Positions 35,693-44,870 of a stretch of 64,000 nucleotides of DNA are shown piece by piece (within the stretch, counting starts at the first letter, position 1; each line of letters starts with the position of its first letter). Below the pieces are notes generated by a model. The model did no database searches, was not told where the DNA came from, and was given only the letters and a program-made list of their open reading frames with translations. The stretch comes from Thermoplasmata archaeon (lineage in GTDB: Archaea > Thermoplasmatota > Thermoplasmata > Lutacidiplasmatales > UBA184): the NCBI GenBank assembly GCA_030038095.1, contig JASHPK010000017.1, forward strand, positions 72,689-136,688. The letters are read 5' to 3'. The position numbers and the translations under genes are program-made.

Positions 35693-35907
35693 ACGCGATG
35701 GGAGCGCGAGCTCGATCGGACCTGAACCCGTGGATGATCCATCTGCCGTGCGGCCACGACGTCGCTGTGCCATGCGGCTCGGCGGTGCCGGCCCAGATGG
35801 CCTGCGTCGTCCGTCACCAGAACGAGTGCTTCGAGCCGCTCGACGATACCGCGCCGTCGTGGCGGGCGCCACCGCTCGATCGTCTGAACTTGGTGGAGGA
35901 CCCGTGA
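35689..35907 (+). CDS. Small Cys/His-rich protein, 72 aa
   Basis: LPCGHDVAVPCGSAVPAQMACVVRHQNEC; ATGA overlap with the upstream gene and GTGA overlap with the downstream gene. Confidence 0.5.
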   Translation: MNAMGARARSDLNPWMIHLPCGHDVAVPCGSAVPAQMACVVRHQNECFEPLDDTAPSWRAPPLDRLNLVEDP

Positions 35908-36533
35908 CGCCGAGGCCTCTCCTCGGCCGGCGCGCCCTCCTCGCGAGCCTGGTCGCCGGGCTCCTCGTGGGCTTCGTCCCAGGGATCGCCGCCCCCGCGC
36001 GGCCGCCCGCCATCGGCCCCGGCCTGTCCGCGACGGCCGACTTCGTGAACGTGAGCACGACCTCGAGCTACAGCTTCCAACCCGCGACCTTCTACGTCTA
36101 TCCCGGCGCGATCGTCCACCTCGCGGTCACTCAGCTCGCGGGCTTTGCCCATACGTTCACCCTTTCGAGCGTGCGGAACGGGACGATTCCGCCCGGCGAC
36201 AATGCGACCGAGCTGTACCAATTCTTCCGGACGAACCCGCCGATCGTGAACCTCTCCCTCCCCGGTACGGTGGGGTTCGTGAACTCGACGACCTTCGTCG
36301 CCCCCGCCATCGGAACGTACGAGTTCGTGTGCACGGAGCCGGGGCACTTCCAGTCGGGGATGAAGGGATTCATGTACTCGACCACCTCGCCTCCCGCCGC
36401 GAGCTCGACGTCGTCCCTTCCGACCACCACGTACATCGTCCTCGGGATCGGCGTCGGAGCGGTCGTGATCGTGCTCGGCGTGATCCTCGCCGTGCGGCAC
36501 CGGCGAACCGCCCGCCCCCCGCCTCCGCCGTGA
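35904..36533 (+). CDS. Membrane-anchored cupredoxin (plastocyanin-like) protein
   Basis: N-terminal signal/anchor; AHTFTLSS and YEFVCTEPGHFQSGMKG (His, Cys-x4-His-x4-Met type-1 Cu ligands); C-terminal TM. Confidence 0.8.
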   Translation: MTPRPLLGRRALLASLVAGLLVGFVPGIAAPARPPAIGPGLSATADFVNVSTTSSYSFQPATFYVYPGAIVHLAVTQLAGFAHTFTLSSVRNGTIPPGDNATELYQFFRTNPPIVNLSLPGTVGFVNSTTFVAPAIGTYEFVCTEPGHFQSGMKGFMYSTTSPPAASSTSSLPTTTYIVLGIGVGAVVIVLGVILAVRHRRTARPPPPP

Positions 36534-36584
36534 GGGCGTATCTCGACTTCGCTCGCTCGGGGCGTTCCAGGGGGGTGCGAGGGC

Positions 36585-38708
36585 GTGGATCCACGACAGG
36601 GCGGCTCTCCCTCGCTTTCGGGTCCGGCCGGGCGGACGAGGATCCTCGACGGGGGCGTCGTGGCGTACAACGAAGAGCGCACCCTCGAGCCGGCGGTTCG
36701 CTCGCTGCTCGATCAGGATCTGCCCGACGATCTGCGCTGGGGCACCCTGTGGATCGTCGCGAGCGGATGCACGGACTCGACGGTCCGCATCGCCGAAGGG
36801 CTCGCGGCAACCGATCCGCGGGTCCGGCTCGTGGTCGAGGCGGATCGGAGCGGGAAATCGCACGCCCTCCGCGAGGTCCTCCTTCGGGCCCGCGGCGATC
36901 TTCTCGTCCTCCTGAACGCCGATGCTCGAGCCGAGCCCGGTGCGCTCGCCGCGCTCGTCCGGGCCTCTCTCGACGCGCCCACCCCGTTCGCGGTCATGGC
37001 CCGACCGGTTCCGCCCTCCGGGCACGGGACTCGCTTCGAGCGGGTGGTCGAGCTCCTGTGGAACGTCCACCACGAGCTCCACCTCGAGGTGCCGATCGGC
37101 GCGAGCGGGACGAACCTCTCCGACGAGCTGATGCTGCTCAGCCTCCCTCAAGTTCCGGCGCTTCGGTCCGGGACGATCAACGACGGGGCGTCGCTCGGGG
37201 TGAGCGTGGCGCGGAACCGGGGTGGGGTTCGATACGCGCCCGAAGCTCTCGTCCGCATCTCCACACCGCTGACGTTCGGAGACCTCCTGCGGCAGCGCCG
37301 GCGGATCCGGACCGGGTACGGACAGCTCTCGAAGGAGTTTGGGAGCCGGCCGATGACGCTGCCCCGGCTCTTCGTCGCCGATCCACGTCGCGCCGTTCGC
37401 GTACTGCGGAGAAGCCTCGAGCATGGCGACCATCGTCTGGGGGACCTTCTCGCGCTGGCGATCGGAGAAACGGCCGGTTTCCTCCTCGCGACCTGGGACG
37501 CGCTCCCCCCCCGGAAGGACCACGTGAACTGGGACCGGATTCACACCCCGCCGCCGTCCGTGTCGACGCCGACTCGAGGGGACCGACCGGCCCCCGCGAC
37601 CCCGCGCCCGACGGACGCGCGGCTCGAGACGCTGCTCCGGGTCGCGGGTCAGTATCGATCCGCCCTCGCGGTCGACGAGCTTGTTTCGCTCCTGACCGAT
37701 GACGGCCCGGTCCGACGTGAGGAGGTCCTTCGCTGGATTCAGGATCGGCCGGACCTCGCCCGCTTCGCCGGGGATCGGATCTACCCCGCGGGCACGGACG
37801 CCGCCACGCTCTGGGAACGGCGCGCGCGGGCGGAGCGATACCACGGCGAGGCGCGCCGGCTCGTCGACGAACACCTCGCTCCCGTGCTCCGCTGGGTCCG
37901 ATGCGTCGGGGTCACGGGCTCGACCGCGTACGGGACCCCCGAGGCGGGTGATGACCTCGACCTTCTGGTGATCACCCAGCCGGGGACTCTCTGGGTTTGC
38001 CTCACCTACGCGTATCTCGCGGTCCGATTCCGATTCCTTTCGGCCGGGCGCGAGGACCGTCCCCGGCCGTGCTTCAACTACGTCCTGGACGAGGAGGTCG
38101 CTCGGGCCGAGTTCTCCCGGCCGCAGGGCCTGCTCTTCGCGCGCGAGGCGCTCACGGCCCGGATCCTCCGGGGGGAGGACTACTACGGGGCGCTCCTCGC
38201 CGGAGCACCCTGGCTGAGGGAGGAGTTGCCCCGTCTCTACGAGGGACGGTGCACGACGACCGACGCTCCCGAGCGCGACCCGGTCCCTTGGGCTCTTCGG
38301 GCCCTCAACTCCGCCCTCTTCCTCCCGGTCGCGGCCTACCTGCACCTGGTCGGTCTCCACCGGAACGCGAGGGGCCTCGAGCAGGGCGAGTCCCACGGCG
38401 GGTTCCGGGTCGTCACGGGCCCGGGCCGGATGGCACTCACGACCGCTCGGTTCGAGCACCTACGCTCGGAGTACGAGCATCGGCTCCCCGTCCGGCTCGG
38501 GCCCGAGGCGTCGACCGTGCCGGGCTCGGTCGAACGGGCCTCGCCGGTTTCTCCGTCGGGGTTCGAGCGGGCGCCCGGCCCATCGGCCGGGCCGCGGCGT
38601 GCGCGCCCGACGTCCGGCTCCTCGGTCCCGTGGAACGGCTCGGTCCCTGAAACCGGCCCGATGGCTCCTTCGCCGAACGACCTCGCGAGCGCCGGGGCCC
38701 CACCGTGA
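36585..38708 (+). CDS. Glycosyltransferase family 2 fused to a nucleotidyltransferase-fold domain
   Basis: GT2: VVAYNEERTLEPAVRSLL...WIVASGCTDST...DRSGKSHALRE...DLLVLLNADA; NTase: VGVTGSTAYGTPEAGDDLDLLVITQPGTLWV. Confidence 0.85.
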   Translation: MDPRQGGSPSLSGPAGRTRILDGGVVAYNEERTLEPAVRSLLDQDLPDDLRWGTLWIVASGCTDSTVRIAEGLAATDPRVRLVVEADRSGKSHALREVLLRARGDLLVLLNADARAEPGALAALVRASLDAPTPFAVMARPVPPSGHGTRFERVVELLWNVHHELHLEVPIGASGTNLSDELMLLSLPQVPALRSGTINDGASLGVSVARNRGGVRYAPEALVRISTPLTFGDLLRQRRRIRTGYGQLSKEFGSRPMTLPRLFVADPRRAVRVLRRSLEHGDHRLGDLLALAIGETAGFLLATWDALPPRKDHVNWDRIHTPPPSVSTPTRGDRPAPATPRPTDARLETLLRVAGQYRSALAVDELVSLLTDDGPVRREEVLRWIQDRPDLARFAGDRIYPAGTDAATLWERRARAERYHGEARRLVDEHLAPVLRWVRCVGVTGSTAYGTPEAGDDLDLLVITQPGTLWVCLTYAYLAVRFRFLSAGREDRPRPCFNYVLDEEVARAEFSRPQGLLFAREALTARILRGEDYYGALLAGAPWLREELPRLYEGRCTTTDAPERDPVPWALRALNSALFLPVAAYLHLVGLHRNARGLEQGESHGGFRVVTGPGRMALTTARFEHLRSEYEHRLPVRLGPEASTVPGSVERASPVSPSGFERAPGPSAGPRRARPTSGSSVPWNGSVPETGPMAPSPNDLASAGAPP

Positions 38709-39985
38709 CGGCGAGTGCCTCAGGCCCCACCTCCGCTCTGCCCGAGCTCGCCGAGGGGAACGGTCCGCCCGGAGCGACCGAAGCGGACCCGGAACATCTC
38801 GACCTTCTGGGCCGGAGCGGCTCCGTTCCCCTCGGGTTCGTGCGCACCGAACGACGGATCTACCTCGTGGCCCGGGAACGCTCCGCCCGCTGGCCGGTCT
38901 CGGTCCTTCGGGAGGGCTCCGCGGTCGTACGGATCTCGGGCGAGCTATACTCGGGTCCGGTCGATCTCGTGACCGATCCCGCGGGAAAGCGCGTAGTCCT
39001 CGAGCGCTTCCTCGCGAAGTTCGGCTCGGTCCGGTTCGCCCGATGGTACGACCACCCCGCCCGGATCCTCGAGATCCGCCTCGAGTCACGCGATCCACCC
39101 GAGGCGTCGCCCGCCCCTCCCTACGTCGACTGGCTGACCGCCGAGTTCGACAACGTCGCCGACGACTACGACCGGCACATCGCCGGCAACCGGATCAACG
39201 TTCTCCTGCGAGATCGATCGCTCGCCCACCTCCGGGAGCGGTTCCGGACCTCGCCCTCCCTCCTGGAGATCGGATGCGGCTCCGGGATGGAAACGCTGCC
39301 GCTCCTCGAGGAGGGACACGAGATCTTCTGTCTCGACATCTCGCCCCGGATGCTCGAGGTCGTCCGTGCGAAGGCCCACGCCGCGGGCCTCCAGGAGCGC
39401 CTTCGCACTCGACGGCTGCGCGCCGGGCAGCTCGGCGAGCTCCTCCCCGAGGTCGGCCGGGGGGCCTTCGACGGAGGATACTCCACCTACGGCGCGCTCA
39501 ACTGCGAGGAAGACCTCACGCCGATCCCCGGTGCCCTCCACGAGCTCCTCGGACCCGGGTCGCGGTTCGTGGCGGGCGTCTACAACCGCTGGTGCGCGTT
39601 CGAGGTCCTCGGCTACGCGATCTCGGGCCAGCCGACCCGGGCCCTCGGCCGACTCGGCCGGCCGATCCCCGTCGGTGCCTCGCGGTTCTGCGTGGACGTC
39701 TACGCGCACTCGGTCGGCGACTTCGACCGGCTCTTCGCGCCGTACTTCGATCGGGAGCGTACCGAGGCGGTGCCGGTCCTCCTCCCGCCGTCCGACCTCA
39801 TGGGCTACGCCGAAAGGTTCTCGCGCCATTTCGACCGTCTCTCCCGTTGGGACCGTCGGCTCGGAGCCGCCTGGCCGTTCCGCTTCTTCGGGGACCACTT
39901 CCTCTCGACCTTCCGGCGACGGGACGACCGGGGCAGAGGCGGTCCGAGCGCCCGACGCCCGACCGTCACGCCAGCGCGATCGTGA
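38705..39985 (+). CDS. Class I SAM-dependent methyltransferase with an additional N-terminal domain
   Basis: LLEIGCGSGMETLPLLEEGHEIFCLDISPRMLEVVRAKA; N-terminal RIYLVARERSARWPVSVLREG...VTDPAGKRVVLERFLAKFG; GTGA overlap with the upstream gene. Confidence 0.8.
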   Translation: MTASASGPTSALPELAEGNGPPGATEADPEHLDLLGRSGSVPLGFVRTERRIYLVARERSARWPVSVLREGSAVVRISGELYSGPVDLVTDPAGKRVVLERFLAKFGSVRFARWYDHPARILEIRLESRDPPEASPAPPYVDWLTAEFDNVADDYDRHIAGNRINVLLRDRSLAHLRERFRTSPSLLEIGCGSGMETLPLLEEGHEIFCLDISPRMLEVVRAKAHAAGLQERLRTRRLRAGQLGELLPEVGRGAFDGGYSTYGALNCEEDLTPIPGALHELLGPGSRFVAGVYNRWCAFEVLGYAISGQPTRALGRLGRPIPVGASRFCVDVYAHSVGDFDRLFAPYFDRERTEAVPVLLPPSDLMGYAERFSRHFDRLSRWDRRLGAAWPFRFFGDHFLSTFRRRDDRGRGGPSARRPTVTPARS

Positions 39986-42164
39986 GCCACCCCATCGCCA
40001 CGACCGCGGAGACGTCGAGGCTGTAGCCCCGCACCTCGAAGGTCAGCGAGGGTTCGGTCACCGTCAGGTTGAACCCGACGGTCGTCCAGGGCCCCCAGCC
40101 CGGGGGTCCGCTCCCCCCGCGAAGCTCCGCGTAGCTGAACGTCGTATCGTAGACGGTCGGCTGGCCCCACAGATTCGCGTTGACGGTCAGCACCGGATCG
40201 TCCGGCGCCGGGGGGGATGCGGCATCCCACGCCCCGGTCGAGACCCCGAGGAGGACCGTGTAGTTTCCGGCGGGCAGGTTGACCCCGGGCCCGGATCCTA
40301 CCAGGCCTTCGAGCCCCGGGGTCGAGACGACCGCGCCTCCGCCCGGGTCCCCCGCGAGGTCGGCGACGTACCCGCTGTCGCCCGTGTAGATGGCTCCGGA
40401 GTAGACCCCGGAGGCCGGCGGGGCGGCCCCGTAGAAGGTCCCGAGGTAGCCGGACGGCGCGCCGTAGCTCAAAGCCGGGCCCGTATAGCCCCGCTCGAAC
40501 AGCACGACGGCCCCGGCGGGCGTGGACCACGCGATGCCCCGAACGCCGTAGACCTCGGGATCGTAGACGCTCACCTCCAGCCAGGTGGGGACGAGATAAG
40601 TGCGGGCGACGGACAGCAGGACGAAGGGGGGCTCGTCGGTCGCGTTGAACGGGAGGAGCAGCCGCTGATTCGCCTCGTAGAGCAGCGAATAGGCGTTCAC
40701 GTCGTTCGCGACGAACGGGAAGACATCATCGCTCGCGAGCACGTACGCCCCGGCAGGCACGAGTCCGGCGAGCTTGACCACCTCCCCGTATCCGGGCGGA
40801 GGCGTGTAGGAGAAGGAGTAGGCGGACCCGTACGCGGCCCCGTAGAGCAGGGGGTCCGCGGGAGAGAGGGCGATATTGGCGGCGACCAGGACCCCGAACG
40901 CTGCGACGACCACGGTGGCGCGTCGGCGCCGGCGTCCGCCGCGCGCGGAGACGGCTCTCGCCCAGACCTCAATCTCGGACGCGTCCGGCGTCCGCTCGGG
41001 ACGGCGTGGCCGACCCTCGGCCCATCGGGCGATCGGAACGAGCCCGAACGCGAACCCGATGAGGAGCCCGGAGCCGATGATGAAGCCGTACTGGAACCCG
41101 AGCGCGACGTAGTTCGCGTTGTCGCTGAAGAACGAGAATACGAGCCAGGGCACCGACAGGAGGAGGGTCCGGGGGGCGAGGAGCGGGACGAAGCCGAGGA
41201 GCGCGAAGAAGACGAGCCATGACTCGACCTTCGTCCCGAAGGCGACCCCGAGGTAGCTCGCGCTCAGCTGCAGACCGGCCGGCGTCGTGCCCACCACGTA
41301 GCCGAACGGGTTCGGGGGGTACGCTCCGATCCCCAGCCAACCCGAAAGGTAGTCCTGGCGCACGAGGACGAGGAGCCCGTAGGCGACCACCGAGCCGATC
41401 AGGAGCGTCATCGAGGCGAGGGCGCGACGACTCGCGAACCAGCCGCGCACTTCCGAGCCGGTCCCTCGGCCCCGGCCCCTCCGGAGCGCCGACATCCAGC
41501 GGGCGAGGGTCGGGGACTCCGGCAGGAGGTACATGAGCCCCACGAAGGCGAGCAGGACCGGCCCGAGCTCGAAGGTGAGGTAGCTGAGCCCCGCGACGAG
41601 GAAGCCCCAGCCGTAGCGTCCGCGCTGCCAGAGGAGGACGACCGTGAACACCTCGAGCGGAAGGAACGACTCCGCGTGGAAGTCGTAGAGGTTGGAGGCG
41701 AGGGTCGGCGTCCAGAGGAGGTAGGCGACCGCCGCGAGCAGTGCCCAACGGCCGGAACCGGTCAGGTCCCGTGCGAGGAGGTAGAGCGGCAGCGCCGCGA
41801 GGGCCACCACCGCGGACTGGACCGCGAACAGCGTGAGGGAGGACGGAAGCGCGACATACAACGGGACGAGGAGGTAGAGCAGGAAGACGGAGTGGACCTG
41901 TAAGAGCGAGGAGAATCCCCCCGTCTCGTAGTCCGCGGTCTCCCAGAACGGCCGTCCGTGGGCCGTCGACCAGAGCGCCTGCTGATAGATTCCGAGGTCC
42001 CAGGTGCTCGTACCGAAGTTGAGCGCCCGCAACCAGGAGAAGGCGAACGAGACGGCCGCGTAGAGCAGGATCGCGGCAGCGAGCCAATAGACGGTCGGGA
42101 TCCGGGCGATCCGCTCGGCGCCGTTCGTGGTCTCCCGCGGCGCGAGAGCGGTGGGGGTCTCCAT
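39966..42164 (-). CDS. DUF2079 multi-pass membrane protein
   Basis: NFGTSTWDLGIYQQALWSTAHGRPFWETADYE, SNLYDFHAESFLPLEVF, many TM helices. Confidence 0.8.
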   Translation of the reverse strand: METPTALAPRETTNGAERIARIPTVYWLAAAILLYAAVSFAFSWLRALNFGTSTWDLGIYQQALWSTAHGRPFWETADYETGGFSSLLQVHSVFLLYLLVPLYVALPSSLTLFAVQSAVVALAALPLYLLARDLTGSGRWALLAAVAYLLWTPTLASNLYDFHAESFLPLEVFTVVLLWQRGRYGWGFLVAGLSYLTFELGPVLLAFVGLMYLLPESPTLARWMSALRRGRGRGTGSEVRGWFASRRALASMTLLIGSVVAYGLLVLVRQDYLSGWLGIGAYPPNPFGYVVGTTPAGLQLSASYLGVAFGTKVESWLVFFALLGFVPLLAPRTLLLSVPWLVFSFFSDNANYVALGFQYGFIIGSGLLIGFAFGLVPIARWAEGRPRRPERTPDASEIEVWARAVSARGGRRRRRATVVVAAFGVLVAANIALSPADPLLYGAAYGSAYSFSYTPPPGYGEVVKLAGLVPAGAYVLASDDVFPFVANDVNAYSLLYEANQRLLLPFNATDEPPFVLLSVARTYLVPTWLEVSVYDPEVYGVRGIAWSTPAGAVVLFERGYTGPALSYGAPSGYLGTFYGAAPPASGVYSGAIYTGDSGYVADLAGDPGGGAVVSTPGLEGLVGSGPGVNLPAGNYTVLLGVSTGAWDAASPPAPDDPVLTVNANLWGQPTVYDTTFSYAELRGGSGPPGWGPWTTVGFNLTVTEPSLTFEVRGYSLDVSAVVAMGWLTIALA

Positions 42165-42264
42165 CGGGCCCCGAAGCGAGGCCTCCCCTCGTATAAGGGG
42201 GGCGACGGCGCATCCCGCGCCGGCTTATCCGCGCCGACGGGCTCGGTGCGCGGAGGAGCAGAAG

Positions 42265-42651
42265 ATGCGACCGATCGCCGCGGCGGCCTGCACGATCCTG
42301 GGTGGGTTCTTCATCCTGATCGGGGGCGCCCTGGTCGCTCTCCTCGGGACGCTCGTGGTGTGGTTCCTCGGGGTCGGGGCGGCCTTCTTCTACCTCGGGT
42401 TCGCGGTCGGCCTGCTCGTGATGCTCGTCGGGGCCCTCATGTACCTCGTGCCGAGCGCAGGCAAGGTCTGGGGAGCGATCGCAATAGTGCTCGCGCTCGT
42501 CAGCATTCCGACCGCCCTCGCCGGCCTCGTCGTCGGGTTTGCCCTCGTCCTGATCGGTGGGCTGCTCGCCTGGTCGTACCGGCCTCCGCCCGCACCGGTC
42601 GAGTTCCGCGTGCTTTCCCCCGGGCCGCCGGATGGTGGCCCGTTCCGCTAG
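42265..42651 (+). CDS. Small multi-TM membrane protein
   Basis: Start refined to the ATG at 42265; strongly hydrophobic throughout. Confidence 0.6.
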   Translation: MRPIAAAACTILGGFFILIGGALVALLGTLVVWFLGVGAAFFYLGFAVGLLVMLVGALMYLVPSAGKVWGAIAIVLALVSIPTALAGLVVGFALVLIGGLLAWSYRPPPAPVEFRVLSPGPPDGGPFR

Positions 42652-42693
42652 GCGGGCCCAGAACCGCCATTAGCCGGGGAGCCTGACGGGCGC

Positions 42694-43869
42694 GTGGCCT
42701 CCGCCGCGTCGTCGGACGTCGCGCGTTCGGTCTATCTTTCGACCGCACTCGCGATGGTCTCCTACGCCCTCCTGATCGTCGTACTGCCCTTCCGCTTCGA
42801 GGCCCTCGGCCTGTCGATCGTCGAGTACGGGCTCGCGCTCGCGATCAGCGCCCTCGGCATGCTGCTGACCGAGAGCGTCTGGGGGGCGCTCGCCTTCCGC
42901 ATCGGCCGGCCGCGCACCCTGCTCGCCCTGGGGGGTGCGGTCGCGCTCGTGCTGGTCCTGCTCGGATTCTCGCGCACCTTCCCGGAGGTCGGGCTCGCGC
43001 TCGGCGCGTACGGGGCCCTCGTCGTCTTCCCGATCCCGCTGACCCGGTGGCTCGCGCTGACGGCGATGGGCCCCGGCACCGGCGGGCGCGGGACCGGTCG
43101 CTGGGTCGTCTCCTTCGGCATCGGGCTCGCGGTCGGTTCGGCCATCGGTCCCACGATCTACGCGATGTGGGGGTTCCTCCCGACCATCGCCGCCGCGCTC
43201 CTCGCCTTCCTCGTCTCGGTGGTCGTCATCGCGCGAGTACCGTGGGAGCGGGTCGATCTCCCGGCCCGGCCTCCCTCCCGAGGAGGGATCCGACCGATCC
43301 TGACCCGCCACTTCGCGCTCTGCGTCACGCTCGTCGCCCTCGCTTACGTCGCCTACACGTTGCCCACGAACTTCCTGCAGTACTACTCCGTCTCGGTCTT
43401 CCGCGGGACCGGCGCCGAGGCCGGCTACGTCATCGGCGCGTATCGGGGGGCGCAGATGATCGCGGGCTTCCTCCTCGGCGCGGTCGTCGACCGGCGGGGA
43501 CCGGCCCGGTCCGTCCCGTTCGGGTTCCTCCTGGTCGCGGCCGGAGCGATCGCCACGCTCTTCGCCTCCTCGTACGGCGAGATGGCCGCCGCGACGCTCC
43601 TCTTCGCCCTCGGCACGGGCTGGCTCTCCGCGGCCCTCCTCCCGCTCGCGCTCGAACCGGTCCCGAGGGCGCTGCAGGGAACCGCGATCGGTGCGGTCGG
43701 CTCGTTCGAGGACCTCGGGCTCCTTGTCGGACCGCTCGTCCTCTCGAGCGCGTACGCCGGCCTCGGCGCCGGGAGCCTCTTCGTCCTCGTCGCGGGGATC
43801 GCGTTGGCGGGAGCGGCCATCGCCGCCGCCGCCCGCGGGGCCGGCGTGATCGGGGCGAGCCTCGCTTAG
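42694..43869 (+). CDS. MFS transporter
   Basis: About 12 hydrophobic segments; VVSFGIGLAVGSAIGPTIYAMWGFLPTIAAALLAFLVSV; RGTGAEAGYVIGAYRGAQMIAGFLLGAVVDRRG. Confidence 0.85.
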   Translation: MASAASSDVARSVYLSTALAMVSYALLIVVLPFRFEALGLSIVEYGLALAISALGMLLTESVWGALAFRIGRPRTLLALGGAVALVLVLLGFSRTFPEVGLALGAYGALVVFPIPLTRWLALTAMGPGTGGRGTGRWVVSFGIGLAVGSAIGPTIYAMWGFLPTIAAALLAFLVSVVVIARVPWERVDLPARPPSRGGIRPILTRHFALCVTLVALAYVAYTLPTNFLQYYSVSVFRGTGAEAGYVIGAYRGAQMIAGFLLGAVVDRRGPARSVPFGFLLVAAGAIATLFASSYGEMAAATLLFALGTGWLSAALLPLALEPVPRALQGTAIGAVGSFEDLGLLVGPLVLSSAYAGLGAGSLFVLVAGIALAGAAIAAAARGAGVIGASLA

Positions 43870-44675
43870 GGGATCGGGGTGGCGTCTCGGAGGAGCTGGA
43901 GCACGCCGTCGTGGAGCCGCCCGTTCGTCGAGAGGCTGTCGGGGGAGCGGATGGTCGGCCGACCCTCCCAATCGGTGAACCGACCGCCGGCCTCTTCCAG
44001 GATCGGGAGGAACGGGGCGTTGTCCCAGGGGGCTACGTGGGGGTCCAGCATGGCCTCGGCTCGCCCCGTGGCGACGAGCACGTGGCCGTAGCAGTCGCCC
44101 CAGCCTCGCTGAAAGCCGGAGGCCTCGATCAGGCGGCGGAACGGGATCCCCCGGCGCTCGACCGCACGGACCGAGGTGGTGAGCAGGAGTGCGTCCGAGA
44201 GTCGGTCGACCTCGGACACGTGCGCCGTTCGTCCGTTCCACCGGCAGCCCAGCCCTCGGGCGGCTTCGACCATATCCCCGAGCGCCGGAAGGAACGCCAC
44301 CCCCACGCTCGGATGCCTGTCCACCTCCACCCCGACCAGGACCCCGAACAGGGGAACGCCCCGCACGAACGACTTCGTCCCGTCGATCGGATCGATGATC
44401 CAGACGACCCGGGGGTCGCCCGGCCGGGCCCCGGATTCCTCCCCCAGGATCGAGTGGGTCGGGAACCGACGCAGGATGGTGTCGCGGATCCCCTCCTCCG
44501 AGGCTCGGTCGGCGGGGGTCACGGGCGAGCCGTCGGGCTTCGTTTCCACCGGGAACGCCCGGCCGAAGTACTCGAGCGCCCGACGCCCGCCCTCCCGGGC
44601 CGCCTCGATGGCGACCTGCAGCAACTCGGATCGTTCGGGAAGAGCGCCGGCTCCGGACCGGTCCGTGACCGCCAC
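43866..44675 (-). CDS. Inositol monophosphatase / histidinol-phosphatase-like protein
   Basis: KPDGSPVTPADRASEEGIRDTI, ILGEESG, VWIIDPIDGTKSFVRGVPLFG, APWDNAPFLPILEEAGGRFTDW. Confidence 0.85.
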   Translation of the reverse strand: MAVTDRSGAGALPERSELLQVAIEAAREGGRRALEYFGRAFPVETKPDGSPVTPADRASEEGIRDTILRRFPTHSILGEESGARPGDPRVVWIIDPIDGTKSFVRGVPLFGVLVGVEVDRHPSVGVAFLPALGDMVEAARGLGCRWNGRTAHVSEVDRLSDALLLTTSVRAVERRGIPFRRLIEASGFQRGWGDCYGHVLVATGRAEAMLDPHVAPWDNAPFLPILEEAGGRFTDWEGRPTIRSPDSLSTNGRLHDGVLQLLRDATPIP

Positions 44676-44870
44676 GAGGACCCCGGCCGTGGGAGCGCTC
44701 CCGCCATCTAACGATGACGCTCCGAGCGAGCGTCCCGAGGAGAGCGTTCAAATCCGCGGGGTCTATCCGCGAGGAATCGGGCGCGTCCCACCCCGCCGAT
44801 CCGGAGGATCGATGGGTCCGCCACGCATTCCTCCCGGGACGTCCCCGATTTCGAAACGGAGGGACTCCGA

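Noticed and set aside
35814-38459. 881-aa minus-strand ORF
   Set aside because: Shadow of the cupredoxin and GT2-NTase genes; no domain signature.
42670-44751. 693-aa minus-strand ORF
   Set aside because: Antisense to the MFS gene and out of frame over the IMPase gene.
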